A stretch of DNA of 64,000 nt from Gemmatimonas sp. (lineage in GTDB: Bacteria > Gemmatimonadota > Gemmatimonadetes > Gemmatimonadales > Gemmatimonadaceae): contig NZ_JANPLK010000015.1 in the NCBI RefSeq assembly GCF_031426495.1, positions 1 through 64,000 of the forward strand, written 5' to 3'. Numbering within the stretch: the stretch's first letter is position 1; the number at the start of each line of letters is the position of its first letter. The position numbers and the translations under genes are program-made. Below are positions 25,635 to 33,866 of this stretch, in pieces. The notes under the pieces were generated by a model that saw only the letters and a list, made by a program, of their open reading frames with translations, made no database searches and had not been told where the DNA came from.

Positions 25635-26618
25635 ATGGTCGCGGCTGCTGGTACTTTCGATCTTTCCGAGGGTGATCCTCGCGACGCGCACACGGCGCGC
25701 TCGCTGCGAGTGCCGCCGCTGCTGACCGCCGGTGCCCGGATCGCGATGATCTCGCCCTCCGGACCGCTGCAGGGCCCTCATGAGCTCGAGCGCGCCGTCG
25801 CGACGGCCGAGTCGCTGGGGTGGGAGGTGCAGGTCGGTCAGCACGCGCTTCGGCGAACCGGCTACTTCGCGGGTGACGACGCGCAACGCGGGGATGATCT
25901 CCTCGACGCGCTGCAGGACGACCGCATTGACGGGATCTGGTGCCTTCGGGGCGGCTACGGCGCCGCGCGCCTGCTGCCGCGGATTTCCGTGGACCTGCTT
26001 CAGCGTCACCCGAAGGGGTTGATCGGCTATTCCGACATCACGGCGCTCCATGCCGCGTGGCAACGCGCCGGGCTCGTGAGCTATCACGGTCCCACCGCGC
26101 GCGCGTCGCTGTCGGCGTTTTCGCGCGATTCTCTGGTGCGCGCGCTGCGCGACGGCACCGATAGCTGCGGCGAGGCGCCCGATGCGCGCGTGGTGCACGG
26201 TGGTCGCGCGACCGGACGACTGGTCGGCGGCAATCTGGCGCTGGTGTCGTCGCTGTGCGGGACGCCGTGGGCGGTCGATGGTCGCGCCGCGATCGTGGTG
26301 CTGGAAGATATCGGTGAGGCCACCTATCGTCTTGATCGCATGCTCACGCAGCTGCGGCTGGCTGGCGCGTTCGAAGGCTGTGTTGGCGTGGCGTTCGGGC
26401 ACTGCACCGATTGTCCTGACACCACCGAAGACGGCACGCGCACCATCGACGCGATCGTGACCGAGCTGGCCAACGCGTTACAGGTGCCGACGCTGCAAGG
26501 CATTCCGGTTGGACATATTGCAGACCAGTGGACGGTGCCGTTCGGCGCGATCGCGACGTTGGATGCCGACGCGCGTACGCTGTCCGTTCACACCTCTGCT
26601 GTTTCGCGCTTTCACTGA
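25635..26618 (+). CDS. Muramoyltetrapeptide LD-carboxypeptidase (peptidase S66)
   Basis: A 327-residue S66 serine peptidase. The catalytic triad is visible as Ser133 (LIGYSD), Glu225 (VLEDIGE) and His295 (VGHIADQW). IAMISPSGPL starts the N-terminal domain at about residue 36. These enzymes remove the terminal D-alanine from murein tetrapeptides during cell-wall recycling in the cytoplasm. The first 25 residues have no signal peptide. It leads a run of plus-strand genes (rhodanese, NUDIX, gamma-glutamyltransferase), with 20 nt to the rhodanese gene. Confidence 0.93.
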   Translation: MVAAAGTFDLSEGDPRDAHTARSLRVPPLLTAGARIAMISPSGPLQGPHELERAVATAESLGWEVQVGQHALRRTGYFAGDDAQRGDDLLDALQDDRIDGIWCLRGGYGAARLLPRISVDLLQRHPKGLIGYSDITALHAAWQRAGLVSYHGPTARASLSAFSRDSLVRALRDGTDSCGEAPDARVVHGGRATGRLVGGNLALVSSLCGTPWAVDGRAAIVVLEDIGEATYRLDRMLTQLRLAGAFEGCVGVAFGHCTDCPDTTEDGTRTIDAIVTELANALQVPTLQGIPVGHIADQWTVPFGAIATLDADARTLSVHTSAVSRFH

Positions 26619-26638
26619 CTTACTACACGAGTACGCAT

Positions 26639-26995
26639 ATGAAGACCGCGCAGCAACTCATCGCCGAAGCAAAGGCGAGCATCTCGGAAGTCACGACGAG
26701 TGAAGTGCAGGATCGTCTGGCGGCCGGGGAACCGGTGGTGCTCATCGACATCCGTGAGCAAAACGAGTGGAACCTCGGACATGCGGCGCCGGCGCAGTAC
26801 ATCGGCCGCGGTGTGCTCGAGAGCCAGATCGAATCACGCGTGCCTCGCGACGCGCAGGTGGTCCTCATGTGCGCCAGCGGCAATCGCTCGGCACTCTCTG
26901 CCCGCACGTTGCAGGAGATGGGCTACACGAATGTCGCGTCGCTGGCTGGTGGATTCCGCGATTGGGTCGCCTCCGGTGGCGCGGTGGCCGACTGA
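26639..26995 (+). CDS. Single-domain rhodanese-like sulfurtransferase
   Basis: A 118-residue rhodanese domain with the active-site loop CASGNRS (Cys78) after VVLM and the CH2A-like VLIDIREQNEW segment. No membrane segment or signal peptide, so cytoplasmic. Such proteins transfer sulfane sulfur to thiol acceptors; the partner is unknown. A longer frame upstream overlaps the LD-carboxypeptidase end, and I use the ATG at 26639 because it gives the normal domain length. Confidence 0.93.
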   Translation: MKTAQQLIAEAKASISEVTTSEVQDRLAAGEPVVLIDIREQNEWNLGHAAPAQYIGRGVLESQIESRVPRDAQVVLMCASGNRSALSARTLQEMGYTNVASLAGGFRDWVASGGAVAD

Positions 26996-27612
26996 GCGAC
27001 TCAGCGCGCGACCAACTCTTGCAGCGCGCACTGCAGCACGCCGACGTATCACGGCTCGCGAGGCGTCTGGCGAGCCGTGTCCCGGTCGATGCGTCACCGC
27101 TGGCCGAGTCACGGCTCGCTGCGGTGTCGGCTGTATTGCGCGTGGTCGATGAGGAGCCGCAGCTGTTGTTCATCAAGCGCGCGGAGCTCGAGCGCGATCC
27201 GTGGAGCGGGCACATGGCGTTCCCCGGCGGCCGCCTCGAACCCGGTGACGCTTCTCTCGAGATGACCGCCGTACGCGAAACGCAGGAAGAGCTCGCGCTC
27301 GATCTCACCCAGGGACGCATGCTGGGACGCCTCGATGATCTGGCGCCGCGCAATCGATCGCTGCCGCCCATCATCGTCCGTCCCTTTGTGGCGATCGTCG
27401 AGCCCGACGTGACCTTCACGCCCAGCGAGGAAGTCGCAGCCACCTTCTGGGTTCCGCTGTCGCGGCTGCAGCATGAACGCTCGAAGGCCGAATACGTCGT
27501 GGAGATCAACGGCAATCGTGCCACGTTTCCGGCGTTTCGCGTGGAGCAGCACATCGTGTGGGGGCTAACCGAGCGCATCGTGCGCCAACTCCTCGCGCTC
27601 GTCGGTCCATAG
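26962..27612 (+). CDS. NUDIX hydrolase, coenzyme A pyrophosphatase type
   Basis: About 206-216 residues. The NUDIX box reads GGRLEPGDASLEMTAVRETQEELAL, with the extra spacing and the TAxREtxEE pattern of the CoA diphosphatase (NudL/PCD1) branch. It would cleave CoA or acyl-CoA to phosphopantetheine and 3',5'-ADP, or another nucleoside diphosphate derivative. No ATG lies near the expected N-terminus: a TTG at 26962 is used here, a CTG at 26992 overlapping the rhodanese stop (CTGA) and a TTG at 27019 are alternatives. Translation coupled to the rhodanese gene is likely. Confidence 0.85.
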   Translation: MGRLRWRGGRLSDSARDQLLQRALQHADVSRLARRLASRVPVDASPLAESRLAAVSAVLRVVDEEPQLLFIKRAELERDPWSGHMAFPGGRLEPGDASLEMTAVRETQEELALDLTQGRMLGRLDDLAPRNRSLPPIIVRPFVAIVEPDVTFTPSEEVAATFWVPLSRLQHERSKAEYVVEINGNRATFPAFRVEQHIVWGLTERIVRQLLALVGP

Positions 27613-27670
27613 CACCACCATCAGCACCACCGTCGGCACCACCATCAGCACCACCATCAGCACCACGACC
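27611..27670. repeat. 12-bp tandem repeat, five units
   Basis: Five near-identical copies of AGCACCACCATC (variants with GTC, a leading G, and a final ACGACC) follow directly on the NUDIX stop codon and end 27 nt before the next ATG. The spacer between the two genes is therefore made mostly of repeat and could vary in length. Confidence 0.85.
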
Positions 27671-27697
27671 GTACCTCCCCGAACCACACCCGAGGGC

Positions 27698-29491
27698 ATG
27701 ACGTTGCCGACGTGTTTTGCGTTCCTCCGCTCCGCTCGTCCTGCGGCCACGATGGCCCTGCTTTTCTCGGCGAGCATGGCATTCGGCTGCATGCGCCCCT
27801 CGGCCACGGCGGTCGCGCCGATGTCGGGCAAGCGCGTCGAGAGCGACCGCGGCATGGTGGCCGCTTCGCATCCCGATGCTGCTGCTGCGGGAGCGGCGAT
27901 GCTCGCGCAGGGCGGTAATGCCGTCGACGCGTTCGCGGCGACGGCCTTCGCGCTCTCCGTGACCGACGTATCGCAAACGGGACTTGGCGGTGGTGGCGCC
28001 ATGACCTTCTTCAACGCGAAGACCAAGACGGTCGAGCATCTGTCGTTCTATCCGCGGGCGGGAGAAGACGCGGCGTGGGCACGCGCCGATACCTCGCGCG
28101 GCCGTCGCCCCGGACGCGCCGCAGCCACTCCCGGCATGGTGGCCGGCGTGCTCGACGCGCATACCAAGTGGGGCAAGCTCACGCGCGGGCAGGTGATGGC
28201 GCCGGCCATCGCGTTGGCGCGCGACGGCTTCATCGTGTCGCCGCTGCTGGCGCGTACCATCGTGTCCTCGCGCGACAAGCTGATGGCCGATTCCCTGGCG
28301 GCCGCTCGATTCATGCCCGGCGGCGAGGCGTTGCGTCCCGGTGATCGTCTCATCCAGCCGGAACTCGCGGGTACGTTGCAGCGCATTGCGAGCGAAGGTG
28401 CCACGGTGTTCTACAACGGCGGTATCGCCGAGCGTCTGTCGGCGAAGGTCAAGGCGCAGGGAGGCCTGATCACCGTGCGCGACATGAATACGTATTTCGT
28501 GACGTCGATGCGTCCGCTGTGCTCGATGTGGCGTGGATACACATTGCTAGGCGCGCCGCCTCCAATGGGTGGCGCATCGGTGCTCGAGATGCTGCAGATG
28601 GCCGACGCCTCGGGCGTCGCCGATGCCGGCTCCTTCACCGAGAACGGCGCGGCCGTCGCGAAGCTCGCCGACATCATGCGCATTGGGAACGCCGACGCGG
28701 GTGACTATCGCGGTGATCCGGCGGTGCAGCGCGTACCCGCCCACGGCGTCGTGCATCCCGGCTTCGCGCGGCAGCGCGCGGGACTCGTTGGAGGTGCGCT
28801 ACCCGACACGGCCGTGGCGGGCAATCCGTGGGCCTTCGATACGCTCGCGTCGCCGGGCAACTGCGGAAAGTTCAATCCCTATCCGGCGTCGGTGGCAGGG
28901 CGCACGGGCTCCAGCAACAGCGTGCCGCGCGACACCGCGACGGTCGAAGAAGGGCAGAGTTTTACGTCGCACCTGGCCGTAGTCGACGGCGACGGCAGCG
29001 CGGTCTCGGCCACGACTACCGTTGGCGTGCTGTTTGGCTCGGGCGTGTACACCGACGGCTTCTTCCTGAACTCGGCGGGCAACAATTTCGACGCGAAGAC
29101 GCGCGGCACCAATCGCTACGCGAACTCCACGATGTCACCCACGCTGATCCTCGACGGTGAGAAGGTGCGGCTGGTGGTCGGTGCCGCCGGCTCGCAGTAC
29201 ATCCAGCCGGCGATCATGCAGGTCACGATTCGCATGCTCGCCTTTGGGGAAGATCCAGCCGTCGCGCTGTCGGCACCGCGCATTCACGCCAGCGAGAACG
29301 TGAAGGACGTCGAAGTGGAGCCGGGCTTCGCCACCAGCGTCTATCAGGCGCTCGTTACGCGAGGGTATGCGCCGTCCAGCCGTGTGCGCGACATCAGCTT
29401 CGGTGGCGTGCACGCCGTGTTCGTGCGCAAAGACGGGAAGCGGATCGGCGTAGCCGACCCGCGACGCGACGGAACCGCCGCCGGCTGGTAG
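27698..29491 (+). CDS. ggt: Gamma-glutamyltransferase family protein
   Basis: A 597-residue N-terminal-nucleophile hydrolase. A lipoprotein-like leader ends SMAFGC (Cys31), so it is probably anchored in the envelope. Conserved features are VAASHPDAAAAGAAMLAQGGNAVDA, TGLGGGGAMTFF, and the autocleavage site SFTSHLAVVDGDGSAVS, where the threonine before SH is the expected nucleophile of the small subunit. FGSGV and the C-terminal GAAGSQYIQPAIMQV follow as usual. It would release or transfer the gamma-glutamyl group of glutathione-type peptides. The linker between the subunits (about 370-420) is longer and Pro/Asn-rich. Confidence 0.92.
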   Translation: MTLPTCFAFLRSARPAATMALLFSASMAFGCMRPSATAVAPMSGKRVESDRGMVAASHPDAAAAGAAMLAQGGNAVDAFAATAFALSVTDVSQTGLGGGGAMTFFNAKTKTVEHLSFYPRAGEDAAWARADTSRGRRPGRAAATPGMVAGVLDAHTKWGKLTRGQVMAPAIALARDGFIVSPLLARTIVSSRDKLMADSLAAARFMPGGEALRPGDRLIQPELAGTLQRIASEGATVFYNGGIAERLSAKVKAQGGLITVRDMNTYFVTSMRPLCSMWRGYTLLGAPPPMGGASVLEMLQMADASGVADAGSFTENGAAVAKLADIMRIGNADAGDYRGDPAVQRVPAHGVVHPGFARQRAGLVGGALPDTAVAGNPWAFDTLASPGNCGKFNPYPASVAGRTGSSNSVPRDTATVEEGQSFTSHLAVVDGDGSAVSATTTVGVLFGSGVYTDGFFLNSAGNNFDAKTRGTNRYANSTMSPTLILDGEKVRLVVGAAGSQYIQPAIMQVTIRMLAFGEDPAVALSAPRIHASENVKDVEVEPGFATSVYQALVTRGYAPSSRVRDISFGGVHAVFVRKDGKRIGVADPRRDGTAAGW

Positions 29492-29523
29492 TCGGCGGCG
29501 ACGCGGCGACACCGAGTCACCGG

Positions 29524-32500
29524 CTAGGTGGCCCGGTGAAGGCCCTGCTCGCGAGCAAGATCGCCCAACGCCGTGCGATCGCGCACGTCGAGCTTGTCGA
29601 AGATGTTGGCGAGATGCGTGCCGGCCGTTCGTGCGGTGATGCCGAGCCGGGCACCGATTTCTTTGTTGCTGAGGCGCTGTGCTACGAGCCGTACGATGTC
29701 GAATTCGCGTGGGGTGAGTGTGGCCAGTCGCGAGCTGTGCTGGTCACTAGCCACCTTTCCGCCCAGTGACCGCAACACCGTGCGCGCCTCCTCTGCCGCC
29801 GGCCGCGCACCAAGGCGTTCGAGCATCTGCAACGCTTCGTAGGCTTCGTGTTTGGCCTCGGACAGTGCGCCTGAGAGCCGCAGCGCACCAGCGAGCCGCA
29901 GGCGTGTACGCGCCGCGTCGTAGGGGTACGGCACCGCCTCCAGGGTCGCCACCGCGCGCTGCAACAGCTGAATGGCGTCGGCCGTTCGCTCTTCACGCAG
30001 GGCATACGCGCCATCGATCACCAGCACCCACGCGGCACCGATAGGGTGCGCGAGATGTGTCGCGTCGTGTTCGAGCCGGCGACGCACCGCACGCAACGTA
30101 CTGTCGTCCCCGACCGCCAGCGCGGCTTCGGCCAATGTTGGCAGCAGTCGATACACGGCCCACGCGATATAACCGGTACGATCCGCAATCGCGATGGCTG
30201 TCCGTCCGAGGGCCAGCGCCTGCGCCTGCTCACCGACCGCGCTAAGGTACGATGTGCGGGCGACGCACGCGGGCAGGACGCCATGCACCTCGAAGGGACG
30301 ATCGAGGTCGAGATCGGCCGCACCGGACACCTCCCATGCGTCGTCGATGAGCCGCTTGGCCGTCGCGAAGTCGCCACGCTGCAAGTACACGCCGCTCACC
30401 CAGTAGAGGAGACGCGCGAGCAGCGTGGTCTGATCGAGCGCGCGCGCCATCGCGATGGCGCGCTCGCCGTCCATGATCGCGCGATCCCACTCGCCGGTGC
30501 CGGCGCGATACTCGATCACGATCTCCATCGTGCGCAGTTCGAGTAACGGCGAGTTCAGCTCGGACGCCAGTCGCGTGGCCTCCCGGAGATGCGTCTCGAG
30601 CGCACTGGTGTGGGCCGTGAGTGCGGCCAGCACCGCCGCTGACCAATGCGCCGACCACGCCAGATTGCGCTCGCCGCTCTGCTCGGCCAGCGCCACCGCG
30701 CTCCGTGCGTGCGCCCACGCCCGATGCGCCGGCCCGGACCACAGATGCACCATCAGCAACATGCGATGCGCGCGAGCCAGCAACGGCACCTGGCCGAGCC
30801 GTTCCGCGATGTCCACCGCCAGCGTGATCTCCCGCTTGGCGTCTTCGGGGAGACCGAGCGCCTGTAAGCAGTCGCCCTTGGCGAGACGGATGCGCGCCAG
30901 CAACACTTCCGTTTGTGCGCTGTCCCCCACGCTCGCGCTGGCGTGTTCAAGCGCGATGTCGAAATGGCGGATGGCCTCTTCGCGACGGCCGAGTCCCTGC
31001 TGTGCGAGTCCACGTCGCCGCTCTGCGATAGCGACGCCCAGCAGGTCGCCACGGCGCTCGGCCATCGCCGAGGCGCGGGCGCACATCGCGATCACTTCGT
31101 GGTACTCACCCAGGCGTCGATACAAACGTGCGAGGTCGTCGAGGAGCATCGGGACATCGGCGACGTACTCGTCGGGCAGATGCTCGTCGATGCGATCGAG
31201 CGCGGCCCGCAGCATGACGGCGGCCTCCCGACGGGCGAGACGATCGAGCGCCTGACGTCCGGCTTTGAGCAGCCAACGCACGGAGCGGGCGGGCTCCACT
31301 CGCGGGTCTGCCTTGCGCCAATGCGCAGCGATTGCTTCGGCCTCACGGTCGGCGCGGCGTCCCGCCACCGACTCGATGGCAGTGGCGATGGTCACGTGCA
31401 GTTCCCGCTCGCGGGCGAGCCCCACGTGCGCGACCAACGTTTGCCGCATCATCGGATGCGCCAGGTCGTACGTCACGGCCGCACCGTCGGCCTGCTCGAT
31501 CACGATGCCTTCGTCGCGCAGCTCACCAAGCGCCAGGCGAAGGGCGTCTTCGGAGAGCCCGCTGGTGGCGCGCACGACGTCGTGTGCAGCGGTGGTACCG
31601 ATCACCGCGATCACATCGCCCACCAACCGCGCGTTGTCGCTGAGCCGGTCAAGGCGGGCGAGCAGCAGCTCGCGCACGGAGGGCGGCAGCATGAGTTGGT
31701 CTACGTGCCAGCCCACCCAGACGCCGCCCTGCTCGCGCAGTGCACCGCGGGACACCAGTTCGCGCAGCGTCTGATCGACGAAGAAGGGATTCCCGCGCGT
31801 GGTGTCCTGTAACAGCGTGGCGAACGGTGCGACGTCCTCGCGCTCCACGTGAAACGCGGTGGACAGCAACATCGCGACGTCGTCGCGGGTGAGCGGGGTG
31901 AGCCGAAGGTCGGTCACGACGCGTACGGCGCGAAGCGAACGGAGCGCAAGGCGGAGCTCGTCGCTGAGCGGACGGTCCGATTCATTCCAGCTCGCCACCA
32001 GCAGCACGCGTTCCTTGCCGAGTTGCCGGCTCACGAAGTGCAGCAGTTCGATCGAGGAACTGTCGGCCCACTGGAGATTCTCCAGGCAGAGCATCAACGG
32101 CTGCCGTTCGCTGAGACGTCCGAGCAGTTGCAGAATGCCCGCATGCAGCCGAAGCCGCTGCTCAGCCAGCGTGACGCTGTCGGTGAGGCGAATCTGGGTG
32201 AGGTCCGCCTCGGCGACTAATCGGGGCGTGAGCGCCGAGAGGAGTCGGCGGTCGCCGCGTGTCAGACGTGTGAGCGTGGCTGGATCGAGCGTGGAGAACA
32301 GCGGCTCGAGGGCGTCGCCGAACAACGCATAGGGGATCGCCGTCTCGAGCGGATAGGCGCGGCCGGTCACGACCTGCCATCCGTCTGCCGTCGCTGATGC
32401 CGCTGCTTCCTGCACCAGCCGCGTCTTGCCGACCCCGCCGTCACCGCTCAACAACACCAGTTGCGCGCGGCCGCGGCCGGCCTCGGCGCGCGCCCGTTCG

Positions 32501-32562
32501 AGGATGTCGAGCTCCGTGCCTCGTCCGGTCAACGGCAGTTGGAATGGCGAGACGGTGTGCAT
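29524..32562 (-). CDS. LuxR-family ATPase regulator (MalT/LAL type)
   Basis: A 1012-residue STAND-type transcription activator. A Walker A motif LLSGDGGVGKT sits near residue 40 and a Walker B-like LCLENLQWADSSS near 155. TPR-like helical repeats fill about residues 430-930. A C-terminal LuxR helix-turn-helix (LTPREFDIVRLVAQRLSNKEIGARLGITARTAGTHLANIFDKL) spans about 945-1000. Such proteins activate transcription after binding a small ligand and ATP. The ATG at 32562 overlaps the stop of the upstream Omp85-like gene by one base (TGATG). A longer in-frame extension upstream lies entirely within that gene and is Arg-rich, so it is rejected. Confidence 0.92.
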   Translation of the reverse strand: MHTVSPFQLPLTGRGTELDILERARAEAGRGRAQLVLLSGDGGVGKTRLVQEAAASATADGWQVVTGRAYPLETAIPYALFGDALEPLFSTLDPATLTRLTRGDRRLLSALTPRLVAEADLTQIRLTDSVTLAEQRLRLHAGILQLLGRLSERQPLMLCLENLQWADSSSIELLHFVSRQLGKERVLLVASWNESDRPLSDELRLALRSLRAVRVVTDLRLTPLTRDDVAMLLSTAFHVEREDVAPFATLLQDTTRGNPFFVDQTLRELVSRGALREQGGVWVGWHVDQLMLPPSVRELLLARLDRLSDNARLVGDVIAVIGTTAAHDVVRATSGLSEDALRLALGELRDEGIVIEQADGAAVTYDLAHPMMRQTLVAHVGLARERELHVTIATAIESVAGRRADREAEAIAAHWRKADPRVEPARSVRWLLKAGRQALDRLARREAAVMLRAALDRIDEHLPDEYVADVPMLLDDLARLYRRLGEYHEVIAMCARASAMAERRGDLLGVAIAERRRGLAQQGLGRREEAIRHFDIALEHASASVGDSAQTEVLLARIRLAKGDCLQALGLPEDAKREITLAVDIAERLGQVPLLARAHRMLLMVHLWSGPAHRAWAHARSAVALAEQSGERNLAWSAHWSAAVLAALTAHTSALETHLREATRLASELNSPLLELRTMEIVIEYRAGTGEWDRAIMDGERAIAMARALDQTTLLARLLYWVSGVYLQRGDFATAKRLIDDAWEVSGAADLDLDRPFEVHGVLPACVARTSYLSAVGEQAQALALGRTAIAIADRTGYIAWAVYRLLPTLAEAALAVGDDSTLRAVRRRLEHDATHLAHPIGAAWVLVIDGAYALREERTADAIQLLQRAVATLEAVPYPYDAARTRLRLAGALRLSGALSEAKHEAYEALQMLERLGARPAAEEARTVLRSLGGKVASDQHSSRLATLTPREFDIVRLVAQRLSNKEIGARLGITARTAGTHLANIFDKLDVRDRTALGDLAREQGLHRAT

Positions 32563-33695
32563 CAGAAGGCCTGGTTGAATCCGATGTACAGACCGCTCGA
32601 GCTGTCGCGTCCGACGCCAAAGTCCACGCGGACGGCGGTGCGTTGCTGCGGGTCGATCTGGAGCCGAACACCGCCGCCGTACGTGGGGAGCAGGCGGGCA
32701 TCGGTCAGCGCATCCCACTCGCTGGCCACCATACCTGCGCCGGCAAAGGCCACAAGACCCACGCGATGCGCGAACGGCGTGCGATACTCGACCTGAGCGG
32801 CGGCCAGTCGTTGGTCGCGGTACCGTCCCCGTGCATAGCCGCGCATGATGTCGCCACCGCCCACGAGGGCCAACTGATCGAACGGCGCGTCGCCGCTGAC
32901 GCCCAGCAACAGCAGCTGCGCGGCCACCACGTGCGCGCCGGTGAGGGCGCGATAGTGGCGTGCATCGAGGCGCACTCGATCGTACTGAAAGGGCGAACCG
33001 AGGTCGTCGTCGTTATGCGTGTAGGTGACCTGCGCAAAAGTCCCCTGACGCGGTGTGAAGAGGTTGTCGCGTGAATCGAGCAAGGCGCCAACCGACAGCT
33101 CGACCAGTCGACCACCGTCGCTGCCGGTGAGTGTGCCTTGGCGGAGAACCCCGATCGTGTCGGCAGTAATCGATTGGTCCAGCAGGCGAATGCCGCCCGT
33201 CGCATACCAGCTGCCACGAACGCGCTGCTGGATGCCGGCAAGCGCCTCGATGCCTTTTGGCGTGAAGATCTCCTTGTTACGCTCCGGCGTGGCATCGCCG
33301 ATCCCGTAAAACGGCAGGGGGAATTTCTGCCAGGCCACCAAGGCGTTCAGGCGACGGGCATTCTGGCGCGTCCAGTGCTCGCCTTCCGCCGAGATGCGCG
33401 TCTGCGCCTTAGTGCTGCGAAGCGCCGTGGCGATCAGCGAGGCGGGGCGGGCGTGGTCGAGCGCCGGCCGGTCGAACACGGCGAGCACGGTGACGCCAAA
33501 CTGGAGACCAGTCTCGGGGGCCGATCCGAGCGCCGGGAGCGGCTGGATGCGCCGTCGACCCACGGTCGAGTCGGAGCCGGCCTGCGCCCAGACACTGGCG
33601 GGGGTGCCCGCGAGGCTAAGGCTCACGCCGACGGTGACGCGAAGTGCAACGCGGAGGGACAAGGCGCGAATAGCGAGGCGATTCCAGGCGGTCAT
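32562..33695 (-). CDS. BamA/TamA-type (Omp85) outer-membrane barrel protein
   Basis: A 377-residue outer-membrane protein with a signal peptide (about 1-38, ending VWAQ), a short linker and a bacterial surface-antigen (D15) barrel. The conserved Omp85 loop is present as GGGDIMRGYARGRYRDQ near residue 285, and the protein ends in an aromatic residue (GFNQAF). POTRA domains are absent, so it is smaller than BamA (about 800 residues) and resembles the short patatin-less or Sam35-like single-barrel members. Its export or import role is unknown. It precedes and overlaps the LuxR regulator gene. Confidence 0.88.
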   Translation of the reverse strand: MTAWNRLAIRALSLRVALRVTVGVSLSLAGTPASVWAQAGSDSTVGRRRIQPLPALGSAPETGLQFGVTVLAVFDRPALDHARPASLIATALRSTKAQTRISAEGEHWTRQNARRLNALVAWQKFPLPFYGIGDATPERNKEIFTPKGIEALAGIQQRVRGSWYATGGIRLLDQSITADTIGVLRQGTLTGSDGGRLVELSVGALLDSRDNLFTPRQGTFAQVTYTHNDDDLGSPFQYDRVRLDARHYRALTGAHVVAAQLLLLGVSGDAPFDQLALVGGGDIMRGYARGRYRDQRLAAAQVEYRTPFAHRVGLVAFAGAGMVASEWDALTDARLLPTYGGGVRLQIDPQQRTAVRVDFGVGRDSSSGLYIGFNQAF

Positions 33696-33836
33696 GATGC
33701 GACTCGGTCAGGGGGCGGAGGGTCGTGACCGGTACATGGTGTGTTTACGCCGTCGGGAAAAGGATACGTCGTATGACGTACTCGGGCGAACGAAGGGCTA
33801 CGTCAAATTGAGGTCGGTCGCTCGGCCTGACTTGTC

Positions 33837-33865
33837 TATAAAATTAGTTGGCCCTAAATTCAGGG
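33837..33865 (+). promoter_or_regulatory. Promoter-proximal operator of the Nramp operon (candidate MntR box)
   Basis: A -10-like TATAAA lies at 33837-33842, followed by AATTAGTTGGCCCTAAATT (33842-33860), which has TTAG/CTAA arms as in DtxR-family boxes, and by the near-palindrome CCCTAAATTCAGGG (33852-33865). The ATG starts at 33867. Placement between -10 and start fits repression by the MntR-type protein encoded downstream. Confidence 0.5.
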
Positions 33866-33866
33866 T

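Noticed and set aside
29524..32718. Longer form of the LuxR-type regulator starting at 32718
   Set aside because: The extra 52 residues are antisense-free but Arg-rich, lie wholly within the upstream barrel gene, and the ATG at 32562 with TGATG coupling matches the family start.
33808..33842. Classical sigma-70 promoter TTGAGG / TATAAA before mntH
   Set aside because: The spacer is 23 bp, too long for a normal promoter; only the -10-like element and operator are kept.
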